A stretch of 59,112 bases of DNA from Liolophura sinensis (lineage: Eukaryota; Mollusca; Polyplacophora; Chitonida; Chitonidae): assembly GCF_032854445.1 (NCBI RefSeq), contig NW_027018199.1, positions 1-59,112 on the forward strand, read 5' to 3'. The first letter of the stretch is position 1. The number at the start of each line of letters is the position of its first letter. The translations under genes were made by a program, and so were the position numbers. The notes beneath the pieces were generated by a model. That model was not told the DNA's origin. It saw only the letters and a program-made list of their open reading frames with translations, and did no database searches. Positions 23,074 to 36,807 of the stretch are shown here, piece by piece.

Positions 23074-26000
23074 GTGACGACAAATCGAATGGTGCAAACC
23101 GCGTTGCTCTCCGACCAATACTTTTGGCTGTAGCGACAATTGAATGATCATTGATGTCATAATCACGTGCCCAGCAACGGCTCTTACTCCATGGAAACCA
23201 GGGAAATTTGCAATTTTTCAACAGCTGCCGATGCCTGGCTTAATTCCGCATCTTTTGGCACCTTACTAAAATGGGTCAGTGTTCAGTTGTACTTTTTACA
23301 GCAGACTGTATCAAGTACCTTGTGTTTTTCATGTACAAATGGTGTGGTTTTTCTACACGTAGATAAAGACATTGAGATTGTCTTGCACTTAGAAGTAAGG
23401 CAATTGCTGGGTGAGTTAAATGGGCTTAGCCCAAAGATTTGACGTCTTCTGGGCTACCGAAGGGCACATAACATATAGTCAAAAGTTGAATATAGTAATG
23501 ACCAGTCGCGATGGTACACAGTACAGTGTAGCCGATTTCAAATAACAAAAAAACCGGGCAAAAATGCAAAAGTGGAAAAACTGTTCCAGTGCTGCTAGTA
23601 AGAGGCTAATCCGACGTATTTTGTGACGAGAAATCGAATGGTGCAATCCGCGTTGCTCTCCGACCAATACTTTTGGCTGTAGCGACAATTGAATGATCAT
23701 TGATGTCATAATTACGTGGACAGCAACGGCTCTTTCTTCATAGAAACCAGGGAAATTTGAAATTTTTCAACAGCTGCCGATACCTGGCTCAATTCCGCAT
23801 CTTTTGGCACCTTATTCATGTGGGTCAGTGTTCAGTTGTACTTTTTACAGCAGACTGTATCAAGTACCTTGTGTTTTTCATGTACAAATGGTGTGGTTTT
23901 TTCTACACGTAGATAAAGACTTTGAGATTGTCTTGGACTTAGAAGTAAGACAATTGCTGGGTGAGTTAAATGGGCTTAGCCCAAAGATTTCAGGTCTTCT
24001 GGGCTACCGAAGGGCACATAACTTATAGTCAAAAGTTGAATATAGTAATGACCAGTCGCGATTGTACAGAGTACAGTGTAGCCGATTTCAATTAACAAAA
24101 AGACCAGGTAAAAATGCAAAAGTGGAAAAACTGTTCCAGTGCTGCTGGTAAGAGGCTAATCCGACGTATTTTGTGACGAGAAATCGAATGGTGCAAACCG
24201 CGTTGCTCTCCGACCAATATTTTTGGCTGTAGCGACAATTGAATGATCATTGATGTCATAATCACTTGCCCAGCAACGGCTCTTACTCCATGGAAACCAG
24301 GGAAATTTGCAATTTTTCAACAGCTGCCGATGCCTGGCTCAATTCCGCATGTTTTGGCACCTTACTGAGGTGGGTCAGTGTTCAGTTGTACTTTTTACAG
24401 CAGACTGTATCAAGTACCTTGTGTTTTTCAGGTACAAATGGTCTGGTTTTTCTACACGTAGATAAAGACATAGAGATTGTCTTGCACTTAGAAGTAAGGC
24501 AATTGCTGGGTGAGTTAAATGGGCTTAGCCCAAAGATTTCAGGTCTTCTGGGCTACCGAAGGGCACATAACTTATAGTCAAAAGTTGGATATAGTAATGA
24601 CCAGTCGCGATTGTACAGAGTACAGTGTAGCCGATTTCAATTAACAAAAAGACCAGGCAAAAATGCAAAAGTGGAAAAACTGTTCCAGTGCTGCTGGTAA
24701 GAGGCTAATCCGACGTATTTTGTGACGAGAAATCGAATGGTGCAAACCGTGTTGCTCTCCGACCAATACTTTTGGCTGTAGCGACCATTCAATGATCATT
24801 GATGTCATAATCACGTGCCCAGCAACGACTCTTACTCCATGGAAACCAGGGAAATTTGCAATTTTTTAACTGCTGCCGATGCCTGGCTCAATTCCGCATC
24901 TTTTGGCACTTTATTAATGTGGGTCTGTGGTCAGTTGTACTTTTTACAGCAGACTGTATCAAGTACCTTGTGTTTTTCACGTACAAATGGTGTGGTTTTT
25001 CTACACGTAGATAAAGACATTGAGATTGTCTTGCACTTAGAAGTAAGGCAATTGCTGGGTGAGTTAAATGGGCTTAGCCCAAAGATTTTTAGGTCTTCTG
25101 GGCTACCGAAGGGCACATAACTTATACTCAAAAGTTGAATATAGTAATGACCAGTCGCGATTGTACAGAGTACAGTGTAGCCGATTTCAATTAACAAAAA
25201 GACCAGGCAAATATGCAAAAGTGGAAAAACTGTTCTAGTGCTGCTGGTAAGAGGCTAATCCGACGTATTTTGTGACGAGAAATCGAATGGTGCAAACCGC
25301 GTTGCTCTCCGACCAATATTTTTGGCTGTAGTGACAATTGAATGGTCATTTATGTCATAATCACGTGCCCACCAACGGCTCTTACTCCATGGAAACCAGG
25401 GAAATTTGCAATTTTTCAACAGCTGCCGATGCCTGGCTCAATTCCGTATCTTTTGGCACCTTACTGAAATGGGTCAGTGTTCAGTTGTACTTTTTACAGC
25501 AGACTGTATCAAGTACCTTGTGTTTTTCACGTACAAATGGTGTGGTTTTTCTACACGTAGATAAAGACATTGAGATTGTCTTGGACTTAGAATTAAGACA
25601 ATTGCTGGGTGAGTTAAATGGGCTTAGCCGAAAGATTTGACGTCTTCTGGGCTACCGAAGGGCACATAACTTATAGTCAAAAGTTGGATATAGTAATGAC
25701 CAGTCGCGATTGTACAGAGTACAGTGTAGCCGATTTCAATTAACAAAAAGACCAGGCAAAAATACAAAAGTGGAAAAACTGTTCCAGTGCTGCTGGTAAG
25801 AGGCTTATCCGACGTATTTTGTGGTGAGAAATCGAATGGTGCAAACCGCGTTGCTCTCCGACCAATACTTGTGGCTGTAGTGACAATTCATTGATCATGG
25901 ATGTCATAATCACGTGCACAGCAACGGCTCTTACTCCATGGAAACCAGGGATATTTGCAATTTTTTAACAGCTGCCGATGCCTGGCTAAATTCCGCATCT

Positions 26001-27115
26001 TTTGGCACCTTATAAATGTGGGTCAGTGTTTAGTTGTACTTTTTACAGCAGACTGTATCAAGTACCTTGTGTTTTTCACGTACAAATGGTGTGGTTTTTC
26101 TTCACGTAGATAAAGACATTGAGATTGTCTTCGACTTAGAAGTAAGGCAATTGCTGGGTGAGTTAAATGGGCTTAGCCAAAAGATATGACTTCTTCTGGG
26201 CTACCGAAGGGCACATAACATATAGTCAAAAGTTGAATATAGTAATGACCAGTCGCGATTGTACAGAGTACAGTGTAGCCGATTTCAAATAACAAAAAGA
26301 CCGGGCAAAAATGCAAAATTGAAAAAATTGTTCCAGTGCTGCTGGTAAGAGGCTAATCCGACGTATTTTGTGACGACAAATCAAATGGTGCAAACCGCGT
26401 TGTTCTCCGACCAATACTTTTGGCTGTAGTGACAATTGAATGATCATTTATGTCATAATCATGTGCACAGCAACGGCTCTTACTCCATGGAAACCAGGGA
26501 AATTTGCAATTATTCAACAGCTGCCGATACCTGGCTCAATTCCGCATCTTTTGGCACCTTACTGAAGTGGGTCAGTGTTCAGTTGTACTTTTTACAGCAG
26601 ACTGTATCAAGTACCTTGTGTTTTTCACGTACAAATGGTGTGGTTTTTCTACACGTAGATAAAGACATTGAGATTGTCTTGCACTTAGAAGTAAGGCAAT
26701 TGCTGGGTAAGTTAAATGGGCTTAGCCCAAAGATTTTTAGGTCTTCTGGGCTACCAAAGGGCACATAACATATAGTCAAAAGTTGAATATAGTAATGACC
26801 AGTCGCGATTGTACAGAGTACAGTGTAGCCGATTTTAATTAACAAAAAAGACCAGGCAAAAATGCAAAAGTGGAATAACTGTTCCAGTGCTGCTGGTAAG
26901 AGGCTAATCCGACGTATTTTGTGACGAGAAATCGAATGGTGCAATCCGCGTTGCTCTCCGACCAATACTTTTGGCTGTAACGACAATTCAATGATCATTT
27001 ATGTCATAATCATGTGCCCAGCAACGGCTCTTACTCCATGGAAACCAGGGATATTTGCAATTTTTTAACAGCTGCCGATGCCTGGCCCAATTCCGCATCT
27101 TTTGGCACATTATAA

Positions 27116-30100
27116 ATGTGGGTCAGTGTTTAGTTGTACTTTTTACAGCAGACTGTATCAAGTACCTTGTGTTTTTTATGTACAAATGGTCTGGTTTTTC
27201 TACACGTAGATAAAGACATTGAGATTGTCTTGGACTTAGAAGTAAGACAATTGCTGGGTGAGTTAAATGGGCTTGGCCCAAAGATTTCAGGTCTTCTGGG
27301 CTACCGAAGGGCACATAACTTATAGTCAAAAGTTGAATATAATAATGACCAGTCGTGATGGTACATAGTACAGTGTAGCCGATTTCAATTAACAAAAAGA
27401 CCAGGCAAAAATGCAAAAGTGGAAAAACTGTTCCAGTGCTGCTGGTAAGAGGCTAATCCGACGTATTTTGTGACAAGAAATCGAATGGTGCAATCCGCGT
27501 TGAGCTCCGACCAATACTTTTGGCTGTAGTGACAATTGAATGATCATTAATTTTATAATCACGTGCCCAGCAACGGCTCTTACTCCATGGAAACCAGGGA
27601 TATTTGCAATTTTTCAACAGCTGCCGATGCCTGGCTCAATTCCGCATCTTTTGGCACCTTACTGAAGTGGGTCAGTGTTCAGTTGTACTTTTTACAGCAG
27701 ACTGTATCAAGTACCTTGTGTTTTTCACGTACAAATGGTGTGGTTTTTCTACACGTAGATAAAAACATTGAGATTGTCTTGCACTTAGAAGTAAGGCAAT
27801 TGCTGGGTGAGTTAAATGGGCTTAGCCCAAAGATTTCAGGTCATCTGGGCTACCGAAGGGCACATTACTTATAGTCAAAAGTTGAATATAGTAATGACCA
27901 GTCGCGATTGTACAGAGTACAGTGTAGCCGATTTCAATTAACAAAAAGACCAGGCAAAAATGCAAAAGTGGAAAAGCTGTTCCAGTGCTGCTGGTAAGAG
28001 GCTAATCCGACGTATTTTGTGACGACAAATCGAATTGTGCAAATCGCGTTGCTCTCCGACTAATATTTTTGGCTGTAGTGACAATTGAATGGTCATTTAT
28101 GTCATAATCACGTGCCCACCAACGGCTCTTACTCCATGGAAACCAGGGAAATTTGCAATTTTTCAACAGCTGCCGATGCCTGGCTCAATTCCGCATCTTT
28201 TGGCACCTTACTAAAATGGGTCAGTGTTCAGTTGTACTTTTTACAGCAGACTGTATCAAGTACCTTGTGTTTTTCACGTACAAATGGTGTGGTTTTTCTA
28301 CACGTAGATAAAGACATTGAGATTGTCTTGGACTTAGAATTAATACAATTGCTGGGTGAGTTAAATGGGCTTAGCCCAAAGATTTGACGTCTTCTGGGCT
28401 ACCGAAGGGCACATAACTTATAGTCAAAAGTTGAATATAGTAATGACCAGTCGCGATTTTACAGAGTACAGTGTAGCCGATTTCAGTTAACAAAAAGACC
28501 AGGCAAAAATGCAAAATTGAAAAAATTGTTCCAGTGCTGCTGGTAAGAGGCTAATCCGACGTATTTTGTGACGACAAATCGAATGGTGCAAACCGCGTTG
28601 TTCTCCGACCAATACTTTTGGCTATAGCGACAATTCAATGATCATTTATGTCATAATCACGTGCCCAGCAACGGCTCTTACTCCATGGAAAACAGGGATA
28701 TTTGCAATTTTTTAATAGCTGCCGATGCCTGGCTCAATTCCGCATCTTTTGGCACCTTTTAAATGTGGGTCAGTGTTTAGTTGTACTTTTTACAGCAGAC
28801 TGTATCAAGTACCTTGTGTTTTTTATGTACAAATGGTCTGGTTTTTCTACACGTAGATAAAGACATTGAGATTGTCTTGGACTTAGAAGTAAGACAATTG
28901 CTGGGGTGAGTTAAATGGGCTTGGCCCAAAGATTTGACGTCTTCTGGGCTACCGAAGGGCACATAACTTATAGTCAAAAGTTGAATATAGTAATGACCAG
29001 TCGCGATTGTACAGAGTACAGTGTAGCCGGTTTCAATTAACAAAAAAAAAACAGGCAAAAATGCAAAATTGGAAAAATTGCTCCAGTGCTGCTGGTAAAA
29101 AGCTAATCCGACGTATTTTGTGACGAGAAATCGAATGGTGCAATCCGCGTTGCTCTCCGACCAATACTTTTGGCTGTAGCGACAATTGAATGATCATTGA
29201 TGTCATAATCACGTGCCCAGCAACGGCTCTGACTCCATGGAAACCAGGGAAATTTGCAATTTTTCAACAGCTGCCGATGCCTGGCTCAATTCCGCATCTT
29301 TTGGCACCTTACTGAAGTGGTTCAGTGTTCAGTTGTACTTTTTACAGCAGACTGTATCAAGTACCTTGTGTTTTTCATGTACAAATGGTGTGGTTTTTCT
29401 ACACGTAGATAAAGACATTGAGATTGTCTTGCAGTTAGAAGTAAGGGAATTGCTGGGTGAGTTAAATGGGCTTAGCCCAAAGATTTGACGTCTTCTGGGC
29501 TACCGAAGGGCACATAACATATAGTCAAAAGTTGAATATAGTAATGACCAGTCGCGATGGTACATAGTACAGTGTAGCCGATTTCAATTAACAAAAAGAC
29601 CGGGCAAAAATGCAAAAGTGGAAAAACTGTTCCAGTGCTGCTGGTAAGAGGCTAATCCGACGTATTTTGTGACGAGAAATCGAATGGTGCAATCCGCGTT
29701 GCTCTCCGACCAATACTTTTGGCTGTAGCGACAATTGAATGATCATTGATGTCATAATTACGTGCACAGCAACTGCTCTTTCTTTATAGAAACCAGGGAA
29801 ATTTGAAATTTTTCAACAGCTGCCGATACCTGGCTCAATTCCGCATCTTTTGGCACCTTATTCATGTGGGTCAGTGTTCAGTTGTACTTTTTACAGCAGA
29901 CTGTATCAAGTACCTTGTGTTTTTCATGTACAAATGGTGTGGTTTTTCTACACGTAGATAAAGACTTTGAGATTGTCTTGGACTTAGAAGTAAAACAATT
30001 GCTGGGTGAGTTAAATGGGCTTAGCCCAAAGATTTCAGGTCTTCTGGGCTACCGAAGGGCACATAACTTATAGTCAAAAGTTGAATATAGTAATGACCAG

Positions 30101-30780
30101 TCGCGATTGTACAGAGTACAGTGTAGCCGATTTTAATTAACAAAAAGACCAGGTAAAAATGCAAAAGTGGAAAAACTGTTCCAGTGCTGCTGGTAAGAGG
30201 CTAATCCGACGTATTTTGTGACGAGAAATCGAATGGTGCAATCCGCGTTGATCTCCGACCAATACTTTTGGCTGTAGTGACAATTGAATGATCATTGATG
30301 TCATAATCACGTGCCCAGCAACGGCTCTTACTCCATGGAAACCAGGGATATTTGCAATTTTTCAACAGCTGCCGATGCCTGGCTCAATTCCGCATCTTTT
30401 GGCACCTTACTGAAGTGGGTCAGTATTCAGTTGTACTTTTTACAGCAGACTGTATCAAGTACCTTGTGTTTTTCACGTCCAAATGGTGTGGTTTTTCTAC
30501 ACGTAGATAAAGACATTGAGATTGTCTTGCACTTAGAAGTAAGGCAATTGCTGGGTGAGTTAAATGGGCTTAGCCCAAAGATTTCAGGTCTTCTGGGCTA
30601 CCGAAGGGCACATTACTTTTAGTCAAAAGTTGAATATAGTAATGACCAGTCGCGATTGTACAGAGTACAGTGTAGCCGATTTCAATTAACAAAAAGACCA
30701 GGCAAAAATGCAAAAGTGGAAAAACTCTTCCAGTGCTACTGGTAAGAGGCTAATCCGACGTATTTTGTGACGAAAAATCG
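27116..30780 (+). repeat. Dispersed copied block A, second copy (late unit 50 to start of unit 57)
   Basis: This is the partner of 5690-9350. It is collinear except for about 85-130 bp near 28517-28601, which is replaced by another subtype, and for small indels (an extra G in GCTGGGGTGAG at about 28904 and a longer A run at 29041). After 30780 the next unit keeps the GACGAAAAATCG start but then follows a different subtype, so the block ends within the first tens of bases of unit 57. Confidence 0.8.
28517..28601 (+). other. Probable gene-conversion tract inside block A
   Basis: Outside this tract the two copies of block A match. Inside it, copy 1 (about 7090-7175) has GCAAAATGGAAAAACTG, GCTGGAAAGAGG and GACGAAAAGTCG, a state also present at the unit 10/11 boundary (5440-5510). 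Copy 2 has GCAAAATTGAAAAAATTG, GCTGGTAAGAGG, GACGACAAATCG and TTGTTCTCC. That is the form found at the unit 19/20 boundary (10380-10475). Flanking markers GATTTCAGTTAAC on the left and GGCTATAGCG on the right are shared by both copies. They confine the exchange to between about 28490 and 28624. Confidence 0.65.
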
Positions 30781-31864
30781 AATGGTGCAAACCGCGTTGT
30801 TCTCCGACCAATACTTTTGGCTGTAGCGACAATTCAATGATAATTGATGTCATAATCACGTGCCCAGCAACGGCTCTTACTCCATGGAAACCAGGGGTAT
30901 TTGCAATTTTTTAACAGCTGCCGATGCCTGGCCCAATTCCGCATCTTTTGGCACCTTACAAATGTGGGTCAGTGTTTAGTTGTACTTTTTACAGCAGACT
31001 GTATCAAGTACCTTGTGTTTTTCACGTACAAATGGTCTGGTTTTTCTACACGTAGATAAAGACATTGAGATTGTCTTGCACTTAGAAGTAAGGCAATTGC
31101 TGGGTGAGTTAAATGGGCTTAGCCCAAAGATTTTAGGTCTTCTGGGCTACCGAAGGGCACATAACTTATAGTCAAAAGTTGAATATAGTAATGACCAGTC
31201 GCGATGGTACATAGTACAGTGTAGCCGATTTTAATTAACAAAAAGACCGGGCAAAAATGCAAAAGTGGAAAAACTGTTCCAGTGTTGCTGGTAAGAGGCT
31301 AATCCAACGTACTTTGTGACGAGAAATCGAATGGTGCAAACCGCGTTGATCTCCGACCAATACTTTTGGCTGTAGCGACAATTCATTGATCATTGATGTC
31401 ATAATCACGTGCCCAGCAACGGCTCTTACTCCATGGAAACCAGGGAAATTTGCAATTTTTCAACAGCTGCCGATGCCTGGCTCAATTCCGCATCTTTTGG
31501 CACCTTATTCATGTGGGTCTGTGGTCAGTTGTACTTTTTACAGCAGACTGTATCAAGTACCTTGTGTTTTTTATGTACAAATATTCTGGTTTTTCTGCAC
31601 GTAGATAAAGACATTGAGATTGTCTTCGACTTAGAAGTAAGACAATTGCTGGGTGAGTTAAATGGGCTTGGCCCAAAGATTTCAGGTCATCTGGGCTACC
31701 GAAGGGCACATAACTTATAGTCAAAAGTTGAATATAGTAATGACCAGTCGCGATTGTACAGAGTACAGTGTAGCCGATTTCAATTAACAAAAAGACCAGG
31801 CAAAAATGCAAAATTGGAAAAATTCTTCCAGTGCTGCTGGTAAGAGGCTAATCCGACGTATTTT

Positions 31865-34059
31865 GTGACGAGAAATCGAATGGTGCAAACTGCGTTGCTC
31901 TCCGACCAATACTTTTGGCTGTAGTGACAATTAAATGATCATTTATGTTAAATCACGTGCCCAGCAACGGCTCTTACTCCATGGAAACCAGGGAAATATG
32001 CAATTTTTTAACAGCTGCCGATGCCTGGCTCAATTCCGCATCTTTTGGCACCTTACTGAAGTGGGTCAGTGTTCAGTTGTACTTTTTACAGCAGACTGTA
32101 TCAACTACCTTGTGTTTTTCATGTACAAATGGTGTGGTTTTTCTACACGTAGATAAAGACATTGAGATTGTCTTGCACTTAGAAGTAAGGCAATTGCTGG
32201 GTGAGTTAAATGGGCTTAGCCCAAAGATTTGAAGTCTTCTGGGCTACCGAAGGGCACATAACATATAGTCAAAAGTTGAATATAGTAATGACTAGTAGCG
32301 ATGGTACATAGTACAGTGTAGCCGATTTCAATTAACAAAAAGACCAGGCATCAATGCAAAATTGGAAAAATTGTTCCAGTGCTGCTGGTAAGAGGCTAAT
32401 CCGACGTATTTTGTGGCGACAAATCGAATGGTGCAAATTGCGTTGCTCTCCGACCAATACTTTTGGCTGTAGTGACAATTGAATGATCATTTATGTCATA
32501 ATCACGTGCCCAGCAACGGCTCTTACTCCATGGAAACCAGGGAAATTTGCAATTTTTCAACAGCTGCCGATGCCTGGCCCAATTCCGCATCTTTTGGCAC
32601 CTTATAAATGTGGGTCAGTGTTTAGTTGTACTTTTTACAGCAGACTGTATCAAGTACCTTGTGTTTTTTATGTACAAATGGTCTGGTTTTTCTACACGTA
32701 GATAAAGACAATGAGATTGTCTTGGACTTAGAAGTAAGACAATTGCTGGGTGAGTTAAATGGGCTTGGCCCAAAGATTTGAGGTCTTCTGGGCTACCGAA
32801 GGGCCCATAACTTATAGTCAAAAGTTGAATATAGTAATGACCAGTCGCGATTGTACAGAGTACAGTGTAGCCGGTTTCAATTAACAAAAAGACCAGGCAA
32901 AAATGCAAAAGTTGAAAAACTGTTCCAGTGCTACTAGTAAGAGGCTAATCCGACGTATTTTGTGACGAGAAATCGAATGGTGCAATCCGCGTTGCTTTCC
33001 GACCAAAACTTTTGGCTGTAGCGACAATTCAATGATCATTTATGTCATAATCACGTGCACAGCAACGGCTCTTACTCCATGGAAACCAGGGAAATTTGCA
33101 ATTTTTCAACAGCTGCCGATGCCTGGCTCAATTCCGCATCTTTTGGCACCTTACTGAAGTGGGTCAGTGTTCAGTTGTACTTTTTACAGCAGACTGTATC
33201 AAGTACCTTGTGTTTTTCATGTACAAATGGTGTGGTTTTTCTACACGTAGATAAAGACATTGAGATTGTCTTCGACTTAGAAGTAAGGCAATTGCTGGGT
33301 GAGTTAAATGGGCTTAGCCCAAAGATTTGAAGTCTTCTGGGCTACCGAAGGGCACATAACATATAGTCAAAAGTTGAATATAGTAATGACCAGTCGCGAT
33401 GGTACATAGTACAGTGTAGCCGATTTCAATTAACAAAAAGACCAGGCAAAAATGCAAACTTGCAAAAATTGTTCCAGTGCTGCTGGTAAGAGGCTAATCC
33501 GACGTATTTTGTGACGAGAAATCGAATGGTGCAAACCGCGTTGCTCTCCGACCAATACTTTTGGCTGTAGCGACAATTGAATGATCATTGATGTCATAAT
33601 CACGTGCCCAGCAACGGCTCTTACTCCATGGAAACCAGGGATATTTGCAATTTTTTAACAACTGCCGATGCCTGGCCCAATTCCGCATCTTTTGGCACCT
33701 TATAAATGTGGGTCAGTGTTTAGTTGTACTTTTTACAGCAGACTGTATCAAGTACCTTGTGTTTTTTATGTACAAATGGTGTGGTTTTTCTACACGTAGA
33801 TAAAGACATTGAGATTGTCCTGGACTTAGAAGTAAGACAATTGCTGGGTGAGTTAAATGGGCTTGGCCCAAGGATTTCAGGTCTTCTGGGCTACCGAAGG
33901 GCACATAACTTATAGTCAAAAGTTGAATATAGTAATGACCAGTCGCGATTGTACAGAGTACAGTGTAGCCGGTTTCAATTAACAAAAGGACCAGGCAAAA
34001 ATGCAAAATTCGAAAAACTGTTCCAGTGCTGCTGGTAAGAGGCTAATCCGACGTATTTT
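31865..34059 (+). repeat. Two-monomer tandem duplication (units 59-60 and 61-62)
   Basis: Starts 31865 and 32413 pair with 32962 and 33511 at 1097-1098 bp. The first member of each pair has GATTTGAAGTCTTC, at 32227 and 33326 only, followed by GATGGTACATAG. The second member of each has the TTATAAATGTGGG and GGCTTGGCCC forms. The copies have diverged at several other sites, so this is older than the 2748-bp and 2197-bp duplications. Confidence 0.6.
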
Positions 34060-35158
34060 GTGACGAGAAATCGAATGGTGCAATCCGCGTTGCTCTCCGA
34101 CCAATACTTTTGGCTGTAGCGACAATTGAATGATCATTTATGTCATAGTCACGTGCGTAGCAACGGCTCTTACTCCATGGAAACCAGGGATATTTGCAAT
34201 TTTTTAACAGCTGCCGATGCCTGGCCCAATTCCGCATCTTTTGGCACTTTATAAATGTGGGTCAGTGTTTAGTTGTACTTTTTTACAGCAGACTGTATCA
34301 AGTACCTTGTGTTTTTTATGTACAAATGGTGTGGTTTTTCTACACGTAGATGAAGACATTGAGATTGTCTTGGACTTAGAAGTAAGACAATTGCTGGGTG
34401 AGTTAAATGGGCTTGGCCCAAAGAATTGACGTCTTCTGTGCTTCCGAAGGGCACAGAACTTATAGTCAAAAGTTAAATATAGTAATGACCAGTCGCGATT
34501 GTACAGAGTACAGTGTAGCCGATTTCAATTAACAAAAAGACCAGGCAAAAATGCAAAAGTGGAAAAACTGTTCCAGTGCTACTAGTAAGAGGCTAATCCG
34601 ACGTATTTTGTGACGAGAATTCGAATGGTGCAAACCGCGTTGCTCTCCGACCAATACTTTTGGCTGTAGTGACAATTGAATGATCATTTATGTCATAATC
34701 ACGTGCCCAGCAACGGCTCTTACTCCATGGAAACCAGGGATATTTGCAATTTTTTAACAGCTGCCGATGCCTGGCTCAATTCCGCATCTTTTGGCACCTT
34801 ACTGAAGTGGGTCAGTGTTCAGTTGTACTTTTTACAGCAGACTGTATCAAGTACCTTGTGTTTTTCACGTACAAATGGTCTGGTTTTTCTACACGTAGAT
34901 AAAGACATTGAGATTGTCTTGCACTTAGAAGTAAGGCAATTGCTGGGTGAGTTAAATGGGCTTAGCCGAAAGATTTCAGGTCTTCTGGGCTACCGAAGGG
35001 CACATAACGTATAGTCAAAATTTGAATATAGTAATGACCAGTCGCGATTGTACAGAGTACAGTGTAGCCGGTTTCAATTTACAAAAAGATCAGGCAAAAA
35101 TGCAAAAGTGGAAAAACTGTTCCAGTGCTGCTGGCAAGAGGCTAATCCGACGTATTTT
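34060..35158 (+). repeat. Copied block, partner 5387 bp downstream (units 63-64)
   Basis: Pairs with 39447-40545. Shared private variants are GGCACTTTATAAATG, GTACTTTTTTACAGC, AAAGAATTGACG, CTTCTGTGCTTCCG, GCACAGAAC, then ATAACGTATAG, TTTCAATTTACAAAAAG and GCTGGCAAGAGG in the next unit. The partner is followed directly by a copy of unit 68, so units 65-67 are missing there. Confidence 0.75.
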
Positions 35159-36807
35159 GTGACGAGAAATCGAATGGTGCAATCCGCGTTGCTCTCCGAC
35201 CAATGCTTTTGGCTGTAGCGAGAATTCAATGATCATTTATGTCAAAATCACGTGCGTAGCAACGGCTCTTACTCCATGGAAACCAGGGATATTTGCAATT
35301 TTTCAACAGCTGCCGATACCTGGCTCAATTCCGTATCTTTTGGCACCTTATTCATGTGGGTCTGTGGTCAGTTGTACTTTTTACAGCAGACTGTATCAAT
35401 TACCTTGTGTTGTTTATGTACAAATGGTGCGGTTTTTCTACACGTAGATAAAGACATTGAGATTGTCTTGGACTTAGAAGTAAGACAATTGCTGGGTGAG
35501 TTAAATGGGCTTAGCCCAAAGATTTTACGTCTTCTGGGCTACCGAAGGGCACATAACTTATAGTCAAAAGTTGAATATAGTAATGACCAGTCGCGATTGT
35601 ACAGAGTAAAGTGTAGCCGATTTCAATTAACAAAAAGACCAGGCAAAAATGCAAAAGTGGAAAAACTGTTTCAGTGCTGTTGGTAAGAGGCTAATCCGAC
35701 GTATTTTGTGACGACAAATCGAATGGTGCAAACCGCGTTGCTCTCCGACCAATACTTTTAGTTGTAGCGACAATTCATTGATCATTGATGTCATAATCAC
35801 GTGCACAGCAACGGCTCTTACTCCATGGAAACCAGGGAAATTTGCAATTTTTCAACAGCTGCCGATGCCTGGCCCAATTCCGCATCTTTTGGCACCTTAC
35901 TGAAGTGGGTCAGTGTTAAGTTGTACTTTTTACAGCAGACTGTATCAAGTACCTTGTGTTTTTCATGTACAAATGGTGTGGTTTATTACACGTAGATAAA
36001 GACATTGAGATTGTCTTGCACTTAGAAGTAAGGCAATTGCTGGGTGAGTTAAATGGGCTGAGCCCAAAGATTTTTAGGTCTTCTGGGCTACCGAAGGGCA
36101 CATAACTTATAGTCAAATGTTGAATATAGTAATGACCAGTCGCGATTGTACAGGGTACAGTGTAGCCGATTTCAATTAACAAAAAGACCAAGCAAAAATG
36201 CAGAAGTGGAAAAACTGTACCAGTGCTGTTGTTAAGAGGCTAATCCGACCTATTTTGTGACGACAAATCGAATGGTACAAACCGCGTTGCTGTCCGACCA
36301 ATACTTTTGGCTGTAGCGACAATTCAAAGATCATTGATGTCATAATCACGTGCCCAGCAACGGCTCTTACTCCATGGAAACCAGGGATATTTGCAATTTT
36401 TTTAACAGCTGGCGATGCCTGGCCCAATTCCGCATCTTTTGGCACCGTATAAATGTGGGTCAGTGTTTAGTTGTACTTTTTTACAGCAGACTGTATCAAG
36501 TACCTTGTGTTTTTGATGTACAAATGGTGTGGTTTTTCTACACGTAGATAAAGACATTGAGATTGTCTTGCACTTAGAAGTAAGACAATTGCTGGGTGAG
36601 TTAAATGGGCTTGGCCCAAAGATTTCAGGTCTTCTGGGCTACCGAAGGGCACATAACATATAGTCAAAAGTTGAATATAGTAATGACCAGTCGCGATTGT
36701 ACAGAGTACAGTGTAGCCGGTTTCAATTAACAAAAAGCCCAGGCAAAAATTCAAAAGTGGAAAAACTATTCCAGTGCTACTAGTAAGAGGCTAATCCGAC
36801 GTATTTT

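Larger units (their letters stand above)
1..31315 (+). repeat. Left satellite domain, units 1-57
   Basis: Unit starts: 1, 549, 1100, 1648, 2197, 2747, 3299, 3848, 4398, 4947, 5495, 6044, 6593, 7141, 7691, 8240, 8789, 9338, 9887, 10436, 10986, 11535, 12084, 12634, 13183, 13732, 14281, 14831, 15380, 15930, 16479, 17029, 17579, 18128, 18678, 19227, 19777, 20327, 20876, 21425, 21974, 22524, 23074, 23623, 24173, 24722, 25272, 25821, 26370, 26921, 27470, 28019, 28568, 29120, 29669, 30218, 30767. Variants seen only in this half include CGTGCCCACCAACGG, GTGGGCCTGTG, GATATGACTTCTTC and the CTCTTTCTT..ATAGAAACC units (4, 16, 29, 33, 38, 44, 55). GATTTTTAGGTC is common here but rare later. The GTGCGTAGC and GCTACTAGTAAG variants of the right half are absent. 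The right edge is a transition zone rather than a sharp break. Confidence 0.8.
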
